NCBI GenBank assembly: GCA_023630585.1
Contig: CM042551.1
Coordinates: 6,712,501 to 6,776,500, forward strand
Direction of reading: 5' to 3'
DNA: 64,000 bases
Source: Cranoglanis bouderius
Lineage: Eukaryota > Chordata > Actinopteri > Siluriformes > Cranoglanididae
A program made the position numbers and the translations under genes. Position 1 is the stretch's first letter. The number at the start of each line of letters is the position of its first letter. Below the pieces are notes generated by a model. It was given only the letters and a program-made list of their open reading frames with translations, was not told the origin of the DNA and did no database searches. Positions 20,415 through 34,546 of the stretch are shown here, one piece after another.

Positions 20415-23400
20415 GTATGTTGCAATTTCTCGCTAACTAACGTTACTTAAACCAGCTGCAGTTACTCATATTTTTTCCTCCACCCGTACTACGAGACAAA
20501 TCGCCTTCTACGCTGTGATTGGTTAATCCCTTCTACTTCCAACCAGTACAACGACTTGAAGAAGAATACTAGCCTATCAGAGCTTAGGGGCGGGATTTGT
20601 CGTAATACGATTGGGAAAACAACTCTAGCTAGCGAGGTAAAGTAGCTAGTTAGCGATGCACATAAAGACCCCAGCATATATGGCACTTTTAATAAAATTA
20701 GTTTTAGACACGAGTAACTTAAGACTGATTCTAATCTCATACAAGTGTCTGTCTGTATTTACCGGCGATAAGACTTTATACGCTGCTGTATAAGTTCAAA
20801 TTTAATTTCTACTAACCAACGTTAGCGTGATATTATTCTTTAAACAGACCGACGTGCAGTAGCGAGCTTGAATTAACATCACTTAATCTTCTTATAAATA
20901 CGAAGTGATTTAATGTGTATTAAGTTCCCTTTCTGCAACATGACTGTTGCTCCTTTTAAAAGAGTGCCATTGTGAGTGATGCCGGAATTTTATGCATCAT
21001 TATTATACATCAAGATAAGAATAAGTAAATAAGTAAATAACTTTGTAAACCACAGACACTGACAGCATTCTCTGATTGTCGGTTTGTTTGTTTTTTTCAT
21101 TAAAAAATGTTGAGTAATAAGAGTGAAGGTGATTTTAAGCATTTGCATTATTCAGGGAATAAAAATTATTGGAATTAACACCAATAACTGACTCTGATAG
21201 TGGAATAGAACAATTCAGCTGTGACTGGATGGATGGATGTAAGTGACTCTAAGGATGGATGGATGGATGTAAGTGGATGGATGGATGGCCAGATGCATAG
21301 ATGGATGTAAGTGACTGGATGGAGGGATGTAAGTGACTGGATGGAGGGATATAAGTGACTGGATGGAGGGATGTAAGTGACTGGATGGATGGATGTAAGT
21401 GACTGGATGGATGGATGTAAGTGACTGGATGGATGGATGTAAGTGACTGGATGGATGGATGTAAGTGACTGGATGGATGGATGTAAGTGACTGGATGGAT
21501 GTGCCTGACTGGATGGATGGATGGATGGATGGATGTAAGTGACTGGATGTATGGATGGATGGATGTGCCTGTATGTATGGATGGATGGAAGTGGATGGAT
21601 GGATGGATGGATGTAAGTGACTGGATGGATGGATGTAAGTGACTGGATGGATGGCCAGATGCATAGATGGATGTAATTGGCTGGATGGATGAAAGTGTCT
21701 GGATGGGTGGATACACATGGATAGATGAAATGATAGATGGATGTAAGTGACTGGATGGAGGGATGTAAGTGACTGGATGGAGGGATGTAAGTGACTGGAT
21801 GGAGGGATGTAAGTGACTGGATGGAGGGATGTAAGTGACTGGATGGATGGATGTAAGTGACTGGATGGGTGGATGTAAGTGACTGGATGTAAGTGACTGG
21901 ATGGATGGATGTAAGTGACTGGATGGATGGATGTAAGTGACTGGATGGATGGATGTAAGTGACTGGATGGATGGATGTAAGTGACTGGATGGATGGATGT
22001 AAGTGACTGGATGGATGTGCCTGACTGGATGGATGGATGGATGGATGGATGTAAGTGACTGGATGTATGGATGGATGGATGTGCCTGTATGTATGGATGG
22101 ATGGAAGTGGATGGATGGATCGATGTAAGTGACTGGATGGATGTAAATGACTGGATGGATGGATGTAAGTGACTGGATGGATGGATGTAAGTGACTGGAT
22201 GGATGGATGTAAGTGACTGGATGGATGTGCCTGACTGGATGGATGGATGGATGGATGGATGGATGGATGGATGGATGTAAGTGACTGGATGGATGGATGT
22301 GCCTGTATGTATGGATGGATGTGCCTGGATGGATGGATGGATGGATGGATGGATGGATGGATGGATGGATGTAATTGACTGGATGGAGAGATGGATGGAT
22401 GGATGGATGGATGGATGGAAGTGGATGGATGGATGGATGGATGGATGTAATTGACTGGATGGAGAGATGGATGGAGGGATGGATGTAAGTGACTGGATGG
22501 ATGGATGGATGTAAGTGGATGGAGGGATGGATGGATGAATGGATGGTTGGATGTGCCTGGATGGATGGATGGACGTAAGTGGATGGATGGATGGATGGAG
22601 GGATGTAAGTGGATGGATGGATGGAGGGATGTAAGTGGATGGATGGATGGAGGGATGTAAGTGGATGGATGGAGGGATGTAAGTGGATGTATGGAGGGAT
22701 GCAAGTGGATGGATGGATGGAGGGATGTAAGTGGATGGATGGATGGATGGAGGGATGTAAGTGGATGGATGGATGGAGGGATGTAAGTGGATGGATGGAT
22801 GGAGGGATGTAAGTGGATGGATGGATGGAGGGATGTAAGTGGATGGATGGATGGAGGGATGTAAGTGGATGGATGGATGGAGGGATGTAAGTGGATGGAT
22901 GGATGGAGGGATGTAAGTGGATGGATGGATGTAAGTGGATGGATGGAGGGATGTAAGTGGATGGATGGAGGGATGTAAGTGGATGGATGGATGGATGGAG
23001 GGATGTAAGTGGATGGATGGATGGATGGATGGATGGATGGATGTAAGTGGGTGGATGGATGGATGGATGGATGGATGGATGGATGTAAGTGGATGGATGG
23101 ATGGAGGGATATAAGTGGAGGGATGGAGGGATGGATGGATGGATGTAAGTGGATGGATGGATGGATGGAGCGATGTAAGTGGATGGATGGAGGGATGTAA
23201 GTGGATGGATGGAGGGATGTAAGTGGATGGATGGAGGGATGTAAGTGGATGGATGGAGGGATGGAGGGATGTAAGTGGATGGATGGAGGGATGTAAGTGG
23301 ATGGATGGAGGGATGTAAGTGGATGGATGGAGGGATGTAAGTGGATGGATGGAGGGATGTAAGTGGATGGATGGATGGATGTAAGTGGATGGATGGATGG

Positions 23401-24370
23401 ATGGAGCGATGTAAGTGGATGGATGGAGGGATGGAGGGATGTAAGTGGATGGATGGAGGGATGTAAGTGGATGGATGGAGGGATGGAGGGATGTAAGTGG
23501 ATGGATGGAGGGATGTAAGTGGATGGATGGAGGGATGGAGGGATGTAAGTGGATGGATGGAGGGATGTAAGTGGATGGATGGAGGGATGTAAGTGGATGG
23601 ATGGAGGGATGTAAGTGGATGGATGGATAGTGTAATAAGCTGACATGCTGTGAAAGTAAAGCATAGTGCTGGTGTTCATGGGTTTATTTAGGAATCAGAC
23701 TCTTGGACTCCAAAAGCACGTGTGTTCTGTCTCGTGTGTTTTCTCTGAACACGTCACCATGTGCGCACGTGTAGATAAAGCAGATAAAGCACAATATCTC
23801 TGCCATGTCTTGGACTGCGTGTGGGGGAGCAGCTGGTCCTCCTCATGGCGTGTTGGCCGCTCACTCGGCCGCTCTACAGACGACACTGACAGCCAGGACG
23901 CTCATCTGCTTCTTGGCTCTTCTTATTGTCTCGTCTTGCACGTTGTTTGACTTTAGGATTGTGGGGTTTTTTTACTGTTTAAATTGGTTGTACTGGTCTA
24001 ACTGGGTTCAGAAATACGACATGAAGCCTTTTGTCTGTGAAATGCAAAGGCTATTTCTGTCCCAGCGTCACTTCTGAAATGATCGGCAGTTCAAGTGAGA
24101 GAAACTTGAGTGACTTGGCAAGCATGCTTGCAGAGTTAAAGCTGAATTTAGACGCGGGGTCTTCCTCCCGTCCTCGTCTTTGTCCTCCTCTCCGTCCTCC
24201 ACTTCCTCCTCGTGTGTGTGATCTACAGGCAATGTGATGTTTCTCCTTGTCGTGTTTTAAATAATAAAAGTAGAGGATGTCCACACTGTATGTGAGGCTC
24301 GAGCAGCCTGCAATGTGAGCCGTCACTTCTCTGTGTGGCCATGCAAGGACAGCTGGATACTGCTTCACTC

Positions 24371-24461
<91 letters not shown>

Positions 24462-24818
24462 GCACGGGAATAGCCGTTCTGATTACTCTGACTTATGTGA
24501 TCGGCATTGAAATGTGAACAAAGAGAGCGGCGCCTAAAATAGAATCTCAGTTTAGAGATGCCATATTATATTAGGGTCATGTGATATGATAGAAATATCA
24601 GATCACAATAATTGACATTTGTACATTTGACATTTTTTATACTTTTGACATACAGTTTTAAAGATTCAGGACAATTCTAACATCTGATCAGCTGCTTTAG
24701 AGTTCGTAATTGTTATAAAAAAATACAGCCTAATAATGTCTGCAATATCTCATCACGGAAAAGTGTATTGTGATGTAATTTATCACAATGTTGATGTTGT
24801 TTTGTCTCATTGCCCAGC

Positions 24819-24866
<48 letters not shown>

Positions 24867-27506
24867 CTCAGCCACATAACCAATAGTGGAGCATTTTGTG
24901 ACCCTCAGGAGGAAAAAGGCTTTAATTTTAGACCAAATCGATCTCATAGTTTGCATCATAATTCCAAAGACTGTATTTATGACCTACATCGATTCAGTAA
25001 GGAATAAATCAGTCGACGTTGCGCTGTTATAGGAAAATAATCAACGACAGGGAGGTGTGATGCAGCCTGACACAAAATGGAGTTACTCTTACCATGCCGA
25101 AGTTTGATTATTCTCCTATAACGGCATGTCCCTAAGTATTTTATCTTCTCACACCAAAGCGATTTGTTAATGATTACAACTGATGGAACTTGTAATGACC
25201 GATGATTGCGAATTTAAAACATAACTTACGTTGTAGCAGCTATAGACGTTCCCTTACCTCTCAAAGTTAATAAGATAAGAAGAAAGAAACTGCAAAGTGC
25301 AAGAAAAAGTTTGTCGAAAAAGGTAAAGTTATCCCTGTACCTCTGGCTCTGGAGGCTCCTTCCCAAAATTTTCAATAAACACCTCCTCACAGAAAACATC
25401 ACATCTACAACTGTACATGTTATTTTTAAAGGTCTGTTTATGTGGAGTGTCCACTGTACACGTCGCTGTGTAAGTCGTCGCTATAGAAACGATCGCGTAT
25501 TAGAACGAGGGCGTTAATATGAACCTTGCAGCCGGAGCTACCGTCAGAATCGAGCGCTGTGGTATAAGGTGTAGAGGGTAGATGTAGTGTCAGTTACTCA
25601 AAGTTAAGCTCTTCATCTCTCAAAGCGTTTCTGGAAACTGGATCCCTGTGGAAGCGTGCGAGAGGAGAAAACTCCTTCCTCTGAAGCAGTGTGCTGTTTC
25701 TCCTCTAGAGGGAACCTGAAGACATGGAAAATACAAGAACAGGATCAGGGTCTTTACAAACCTTTGCAATAATAGTGTGTTTTAACACTCCTCATCAGCA
25801 TGCCTTCAGCATCAAACCTGCATCCTTCATTTTTACTCGTGAACCCTCGTTCACATTTACCATGAACGTGATGTTACACAGGATGTGATACTTAACTCGA
25901 TATGACACGGGCTTATCTTCCTGTTCTTGATTCCCTGTCGGCGGTTCACCGGTTGTCCTTCCTTGGACCACTTTTGGTAGGTACTAACCACTGAATACTG
26001 GGAACACCCCACAAGACCTACCGTTTTGGAGATGCTCTGACCCAGTCCTCTAGCCATCACAATCTGGCCCTTGTCACTCAGATCCTTGCGCTTGCCCATT
26101 TTTTCTGCTTCCAACACATCAACTTCGAGAACTGACTGATCACTTGCTGCCTAATATATGCCACCCCTTGACAGGTAACTTGCCACTGTAACGAGATAAG
26201 CAATGTTATTCACTTCACCGGTCAGTGGTTTTAATGTTATGGCTGATCGGTGTATAAATATATAGTGTCACATCAGTCTTTCCTGGACTTGCTTTTACGC
26301 TTAACCCATTCCCAGTTAATTCCCATTCATTTCCAGTGTAAAGATTCTTGTGTGGAAAAGGCTGAGATGTGAGCTGTGGATTTGTAATAACACAGAGTTC
26401 TCAGTCAGTCAATGATGTAGACTGATGAGGTATGGGAACACTACTTTTCAGTGTGTGATCTTTTACAGTAGGTCTAACAAAAGCTGTACACAGATGTAAT
26501 AAACAGAGATGGCTTTTAAACAGTCATACACATGTAGGTGACAATTTAACAGGACTTGTCTCAGTAAGACGTTTTGGGCCGCCACCAGAACATGCACCCG
26601 CACCTCTGTATCAATTCTACAAGTCTCTGGAGCAGGAGAGGGATGAACATATTTTGTTCTTCCATAACATCTTCCCTCAGCTCAGGTGGCATTTTGATGA
26701 TGATGAAGTCAAAACAACCTCGAGCCCAGCACACTCTAAACGGTGGAGATGATTGTGCACTTTAGGAGGAACACCCCCCTGCCCCGCCCACCATTCTAAA
26801 CAGCACTGGAGTCATTCAGGTTCCTGGGCACTACCATCTCACAGGACCTGAAGTCGGAGACCAACATTGACTCCAGTGTGAAAAAGGCCCAGCAGAGGTT
26901 GTACTTCCTTCGCCAGTTGAGGAAGTTCAACCTGCCACAGATGCTGCTGATACAGTTCCACTCAGCAGTCATCGAGTCCGTCCTCTGCGCTCCAATAACT
27001 GTCTGGTTTGGTTCAGCTACGAAATCGGATATCAGAAGACTACAAAGGACAGTTTGGACTGCTGATAGGATTATAGGTTGCCCCCCTGCCCTCCCTTCAA
27101 GAACTATACACTTCCAGAATGAGGAAAAAGGCTGGGAAAATCACTCTGGACCCCACTCACCCTGCCCACTACCTTTTTTGAACTGTTGCCTTCTGGCCGA
27201 TGCTTCAGAGCTTTGAGAACCAGAACCATCAGGCACAGGAACATTTTTTCCCTCAGGCAGTCCATCTCATGAACAGTTAAAATTGCCCAATGAGCAATAA
27301 TTATGTGCAATACACAGTTAGTCTTTTATATTTATCCAACACATCCAATCTCTTCTGCCATCACATTACATTCCCTTGCACTGTATATAACAGATTTGTA
27401 TTAGATTTGCACTACGTATGGGTGTGTGTATGTATTTGTATGTATGTATGTGTATATATAATGTCTTATTGTGTATTCTATATATACTTTATTTTCTGTT
27501 CAATTC

Positions 27507-27557
<51 letters not shown>

Positions 27558-28878
27558 CTATGTCTTGTTGCTGTTGGAAAAAGCGTCACTGCTCCAAAAT
27601 CACCCATGTGCGCTCACCTGGGTTGAGATCTGAAAAGTCTAAATGCCCATAGCATATGATTTACATCATTTTCAGACAGTTCAGTGATCCCTTGTGCCCC
27701 GTCGATGTGGGCGGAGTCATCTGTGAAGAGACCACGCCCATCAGGATAGAAATGTTTCCTCATAGGCTGTGAAGAACTTTATTTTTTTTTCTTGTGTGTG
27801 TGTGTGTGTGAAACTTCATTCGAAGAAGATTTTTATTATAGTATGAGAAGAAACTTGTTTGCTGTTAATGAAAGAGAGATCTCTGAGAGAGATTTTGTGC
27901 ACTCACATGTGATTAGTCACGCACTACTGAGCGTTGCAGTAGCAGAAGTTTTTGTCTGCATATCAGTGGAAACACAGGACTCCTGACTCTCCTCAGATCC
28001 AGAGTGCCATTTCATTTGAGGTCACGAGGAGCTGCCATGGCATGCTAATATAGGAAAGAGCTTGAGTTAATGGGGGATTGTGGCGAGTCTAGAATGTTCC
28101 TCCAGGCGTTCTCGGTTGCTCGTATGTAAACAGTTAGCTTCATACGCGTGGGACTGACATCCACTGGAGCAAAGTCCGTAAATCTCTCACAGTTTTCCCT
28201 TTTACTTTCTCACACGCATACATGCCCAAACACGTGCCAGATTTTCTCATCCTGGTGGTTATAATAATAATAATAATAATAAATAAAGACGTGAAATATA
28301 ACCAATACTTACCTCTTTTTGCAGTTCTGAGTCATGAAGCTTTTAATTCTGGGTTACACAGAGGAGGGGATGTGAACTCGAGCAGCTGTGGGTTCTGTGG
28401 TCTCTGTGTACCAGAGATGAGTTTAAAGCATGGAAATATTGTTCATCTCAAATCTTGATCTATAGAATAAAAACAACTTCACAAGGCAGTTTCACAAGGA
28501 AAAAAAAAAACAAAAAAAACCGAAGTTGCTACTTTTACCCACATTGTGAAATCCAGTTGGAAACTCCCTATTTTCTTTGTTTTGGTAAAGCAAAGTTCAT
28601 GCCATGTGATTTCAGAGAGAACATAATGTTAACATTAACTAGGTATCTCATTTGTAATGCTTCTTCCTGCTGAAAAAAAAAAAACTCATTATACAATCTA
28701 AACACTGATGAATACTATTTGTAATCAGTGATGATTTGTTATGAAAGGAAATAAAAAAAATTGGAATAATCTCTTGAAATAATAGGATTTAGTAAAGATT
28801 TCGCACTTATCAATAGCACTTCCTGCATCTGCTTTTGGAAGGAGACCACTAGGGCTGGGCTATATGACAAAAATATCA

Positions 28879-28951
<73 letters not shown>

Positions 28952-30905
28952 ACTTGAGAACATTTCTAGGATACACGATGTGTATCGCGATATATTATTT
29001 AGCTAACAAACTGTCCGCAAAACATTAGTAAAATAAATGTTAAAAAAAAAAAAAATTGTTAAACTGAGTTTGACGATACTTTTCTTTAATGCCTACAAAG
29101 ACAAAAATTAAATCAAATCGACGACATCCGTTCAGTACCATTTCGTTTGTAGTTATTAAAAACGTAAAAAATACATCACCATACCAACGATATCTCAGAA
29201 AAATGTATCTCGTAATTATTTATCGCAATATCTATATTTTATCGATATATTGCCCAGCCCTGGGGACTTTTTACAGCCGCACAAGTCCGACGTTAAAGGT
29301 CAAAGTTCATCCAGATCAACACGAAGCGTTATTATACACTACCTGAAGCAAGTTCGAAAAGTTAATTGTTCACTGCTGATATTAAATAAATATAGAATCT
29401 TGTGAATTTGCTAATACAGATGCTGCGCCCAATTCACCTACTTCTACTAAGCACTAAAAGTACGTACTCTTTTTGTGAAGAAAAAGCGTATGCAAGTATA
29501 TCAAATCATGATATTCTTAAAAACTTTTTTTTCTCCTATTTTCATTTGACGAAAAAAATGATGAAAAATAACATTTTTATTTAATTAAAAAAAAAACTTT
29601 AACAATTTTTTTTTTTTTTAATTCTACGTTTAAAAATTAATTACAAAAATATTAACGTCAAATCAGCTGCTTCCGTGTAGTTTGTAATCTTTTTAATGTA
29701 TGAATTAATAGAAAGATATTACAATATCCATAACAGGGACAGACATTAACGGGGCTCGGGGGCAAAAATGCCACCCGAAATGACCAAAATGCCCCAGAAA
29801 CTTAAAATGTAAGGGTAAAAAAAGCCCCCGTAGTTAATTCCTGTTTTTTTATTAGGAACACTTGGTATACTAATATATACTAAATATAAAGACCAATCAA
29901 GGTTAATTCACATGATATTTCTGAAATCTCTGCATGTACCTTTTTTTTTTTTTTACTCTCTGCACGTCCATCTGCGCGCTGTAACTCGCCCGGTGATGCG
30001 GGTGTTGTTAAATCGCAGCAAAGATGGAGCCGTTTTTGATTAAAAAGAATGCAGTCAAAACCCGGACACACCATCAAACACTCGAACAACATAAAAACCG
30101 GAGACATCTAAATCCACTGTGAAAATATCTACTCTTGAGTCGTAGAAAATGGGCCGAGTCGATACCACAACTGTTGCTAATGGTGATCTTCTGCAAGGCC
30201 TGTAGGCTGCTGCCAGCAGCGGCGAAGAGCACCAGCCTCTATCCGAGCTTCGACAACTTTGTCTCGGTCACGGAGACCATCAAAAAATATACTGAGCAAT
30301 TAAAAGTTGTGGAAGATGTTTCTTTTTAGTTAAAAAATCTGTGATGAAAATGAATACAAATAAAAATACAAAGAGTTTGACGTAAATGGGTGACACTATG
30401 TGTTTTATATGGTTAGAAAAAAAAATGCCCTCATGAAGATAATAAATGCCCCTGAAAATCAACTCCAGAAGGTAAATATTGCCCCTTAAATAAAAAAGTT
30501 CATTTCTGACCCTGGTCCATAATATTTCAGAAAACCATATTGACATATTAAACCGACGTATCGCTCTGCTCTCACCCGCATGTTTGTGTGCTGTGTTTAA
30601 TTTAATAGGACATTGAGGGTTTTGTTGTTGTTGTTGTTGTTGTTGTTTGTTTATCTTATTAGAGATTTGTCAAAACACTTAAACGCTTTTGCGAATAGCA
30701 AAACCACAACAGAAGCCATGCCGAGCTCCTCGTGCTTTAGACTTTTAATTAGATTCTCTTTCTCTTCCCTTCTCTTTTCTATGTGTGTGTAGGCGTACAG
30801 GGATGGATGTGGATGGGATACGCGTGCGTGTCTCTGCACTTTCTGATATGAGCTTTTAATCTGAGAATGATTCAGCACATACGCTGCGGAGCCTCCTGAA
30901 CGTCC

Positions 30906-30967
<62 letters not shown>

Positions 30968-33900
30968 GCGTTGCGTGTGCCAGTGTGCAAACCACTGCCC
31001 TGTCCTGTCTTATGAAACACAAAGCCCTGTCTGTCTGCCACTAATTTCCCTTTTACAGTACACACACACACACACACACACGCGTGTGCGCACGCACACA
31101 CACACACACACTTCTGCTACTGGCTGTGTGTGTGTGTGTATCAGGGTTTTTACTTCTTGGTGTCTCTGAGGAACAGTAATATTGTAAGGGTCCTCACAGA
31201 ACACAGTGTAGGATATTAAAGACTTTTTTTTTTTTTTTAGCAGTAAGAACTTACACAAGATAAAACACAAGCTGACCTTGAACTCTAAACGTGACCCACT
31301 ATTCAAACGAGCACGCTCGTAGTGGAAACAGCTTCGAGTCGACTCAAAGAAAGCTTTCAGGCAGAAACACACAGGCTGAGCGAAAGCTCTGAGGGAGGGA
31401 TATAGGGAACACGTGTAGCCTCGACATTCTAAAGAAAGTGTTCTCAAACTTGTATACATCATCTTATTTTAAATAACAGTTCATTAAAGGACCGTTAACT
31501 AACTGAGGCACAAACTTCTCCATCATGTTGCCAAACAAAACCAGGAGGAAGCATAAGCTGAGGAACTGCCTGCTCTTATTCCTTATTTATCCGTGTGTCC
31601 GGATAAATTCTAGTTCATAACACAACTGTTCTGTCATTGCATCGCACGAAAAGTATTATTCAAGTCTGGATAGCGTTTTTGTCTCTCAGGTAGTTGGAAT
31701 AGTTTCAAAGTACAAACTAAAAGCTAATAGCTTGGATGTGAAATCTGTTTGTCCCGCAGTGGAACGATCGGTTATCGGCAAAAATCCACACTGATTATTT
31801 TTCCTGGTTGCGTCGGTTGTGGGAGCGGCCGAGAAGGGTCCGCTGTCATTACACCGCACGAGAGCAGCCTCTAGAGGCGAAATAAAAACTATCACCAACA
31901 AATTTTGTTTTGTTATTTGAAGTGTTTTTTGAATCATTTTGGATGTCTCTATTTTATTTGTTATTTGGAGTGTTATTTCTTTTGGTTCAGTTTGGATGTA
32001 TATCTTTTATCTACTTGAATATTTATTAATAGTTAATATATTTTAATATTTCTATATTTATTTCATTTAAAAAAAAAAAAGTTCAGTACATTTTCATGGT
32101 ACAGTCAGTACTGCTTATTTTTGTAATAAAGTTCAGCAGTATTTTACTTTGAGTGTTGTGTTTTTCATTTAGTTTCAGTTTTAAAAACGATCGGTTGATT
32201 AACCGGTGACCGGCAGGTACCGCCCAACTTAGTTATTGGTATCGGTAAAATTCACAATCGGTCGATCTCTAGTGTTCAGGACCTGCCACACAGAGGTGTA
32301 GAGAACCAATCAGATCACAATCTTTATGATTCTGAAGCTTGTGGCCAGAAAGGTGCACGAAAGTTTTCTGTCCACGGGCATCTGAACAACTCAGAGTCTC
32401 CATGAAGTCCCTTGAAACACGCAGCGTTTTTCGATGTATTCACGTAATTTCCACAGAAACAGGAAGTCAGGGCAGGACATATCGAGTGGCTCCTCCTGCT
32501 TTTTAAATAGCCAATAGCGTTTAGCTTACCTCACAGCCCAGGCTAAGCCAGTCTAAATGCCTGTCACAAAGCCATGAGCCGGCACAAATACCCCCGTCTT
32601 CAGAGTGAATGAATTCAAGCCATTTCCTTCTTAACCAACTTACAGCCGGAAAACTGAATAAACCCATTCTTGCTGATATGATTTCTCTCACTCAACAACG
32701 GTGACTTCTGCAAGGTGATTTCTAATAATGTTGGGGGGCGGGACACTTCAGATTCCAGAGAGCATTTGATTGGACCGAAATTCTGGTGAGAAGCTGAAGT
32801 GCAGATTGTGCAAATTGTTGATCCGTATTGGTGGTAGTGAGAGACTGTACATTTTGAATGCATATATCTTCTAAATGTGAAAATGTGTCATTGTTTCACT
32901 AGCTTATAGATAACCTTAAGTCTAAAATATATATATATATAAAAAAAAAAAAAAGGAATTATTGTGTTCCAGTGAAGTCGTCCGGATTTGTGTTGTTAAC
33001 TGTACGTTTAGTTAAAGGCTTAGCCATTGTAGCATCACGTCCTATTGGTGCAAATGAAAATTGTCGTAAGTGTAGTGGATATTGAACTTTTAATATCGTT
33101 AAAGGGATAGTTCACCCAAAAATGTCAATGTCATCAATTACTCACCCTCATGCCGTTCCAAACCCATAAGACTTTCGTTCATCTTCGGAACACAAATGAA
33201 GACATTTTTAATGAAACCTGGGAGATTTCTGTCCCTTCATTTACGGTCCAAGTAACCAAAACTTTCAAGCTCCAAAAAGTTAATGAAGGCATCGTAAAAG
33301 TAATCCACGTGACTCCGGTGGTTTAATCATAATTTTATGAAGCGATACAAATGCTTTGTATGTGCAAAAAAACTAAAATTAAGTCTTTATTCACAAAATA
33401 GCTTCACTTTCACAACAGAACCACGACGCATGCTTGTTGTTGACGCGAGAGCGGACAGAAAAATGTCCGCGAGAGCAATGTCGAAATCTGCAGACATGTT
33501 TGTTACAGAGATTGTTCTGTGTGACTCAGTTTGTGTACAGCGTCCCTCTTCCTCTACTGTAAACAGTGCAGCGGTTCCGGGTCCCGTCGTATCGCGAGCA
33601 CGCGAGAGCGGAAAGTTTTGGTTACTTGGACTTATAATGGAGGGACAGAAATCTCCCGGGTGCCAGTAAAAATGTCTTCATTTGCGTCCCGAAGATGAAC
33701 GAAAGTCTTGTGGGTTTGGAACGACATGAGGGTGAGTAATTGATGACGTTGACATTTTTGGGTGAACTATCCCTTTAAATGGCAAAGGTTTTAAACATTC
33801 ATTCTAATGTTTTGTGATCAGTTTGTGACACGTTTGATTTTTGACCGGTTCAGTTTTCAAACGTGAGGTCAGGTTTACGGCGGGTCTGGCACAGTGTCGG

Positions 33901-34014
33901 TGTAAAAGCGGTAACGATGACCTTGTCCTGTCACTTTCCTCATCGACTGAACATCAGAGCCATGCGCATAGCAGCTGTGTCCCCCCTCCCACCTTTAAAT
34001 GTGTCTTATCCTAC

Positions 34015-34084
<70 letters not shown>

Positions 34085-34506
34085 TCGTGTTTCATTTGCT
34101 GCACTCACGCTCTCACTGGGACTACTACCTCCTGCGATTCATTAACAAAATAACCCGAGGTGCAGAAACGGTTTTGTGTGCCTGTCTGGGTCATAGTCTG
34201 TCTCTGTCTGTCTTTTGAGCCCTCCCTGTTTCTTTTACAACCTCCTTCTTGTTTGTGTCTCCCCCGCCCTGCCCCCCCCACCCAACTCCCCCTACATTTA
34301 TACCTGCTGCTCTTTTTTTGTTTGTTTGTTTGGGGTTTTATTTCATTTCATTTTCTCTTTCTCTTTGTGCCTCCTCTGTCATTTTCTCTTTCATTCTCTC
34401 TCTCAGTCTCTGGTACACTGGAGGATTAGAATTGCAGTGGGGGCTGGCTGTGTTGGCTGGAGCTGAAAAAACGCTGGTTTCAGCAGGCTGCCATGCGGCA
34501 TGAATG

Positions 34507-34546
<40 letters not shown>

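Noticed and set aside
21232..23632. CRISPR-like or satellite-centromere array
   Set aside because: There are no unique spacers between fixed repeats. The units are short GGAT variants, which fits a minisatellite in a vertebrate intron.
21175..23679. 834-codon open frame on the minus strand rich in His-Pro-Ser
   Set aside because: It coincides with the GGAT tandem array. The 'protein' is the translated repeat, and other frames across the array are open as well. No gene structure surrounds it.
23666..24237. Cluster of 63-94-codon frames after the minisatellite
   Set aside because: They are open on both strands with no splice-consistent ends and no known domain. The stretch is left as unassigned intron.
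31010..31462. 150-codon minus-strand frame
   Set aside because: Part of it is translated CA/GT repeats. The rest has no recognisable motif and no supporting splice or promoter signals.
33337..33669. 110-codon frame in the loop of a foldback element
   Set aside because: It lies within a non-autonomous DNA element and has no recognised domain.
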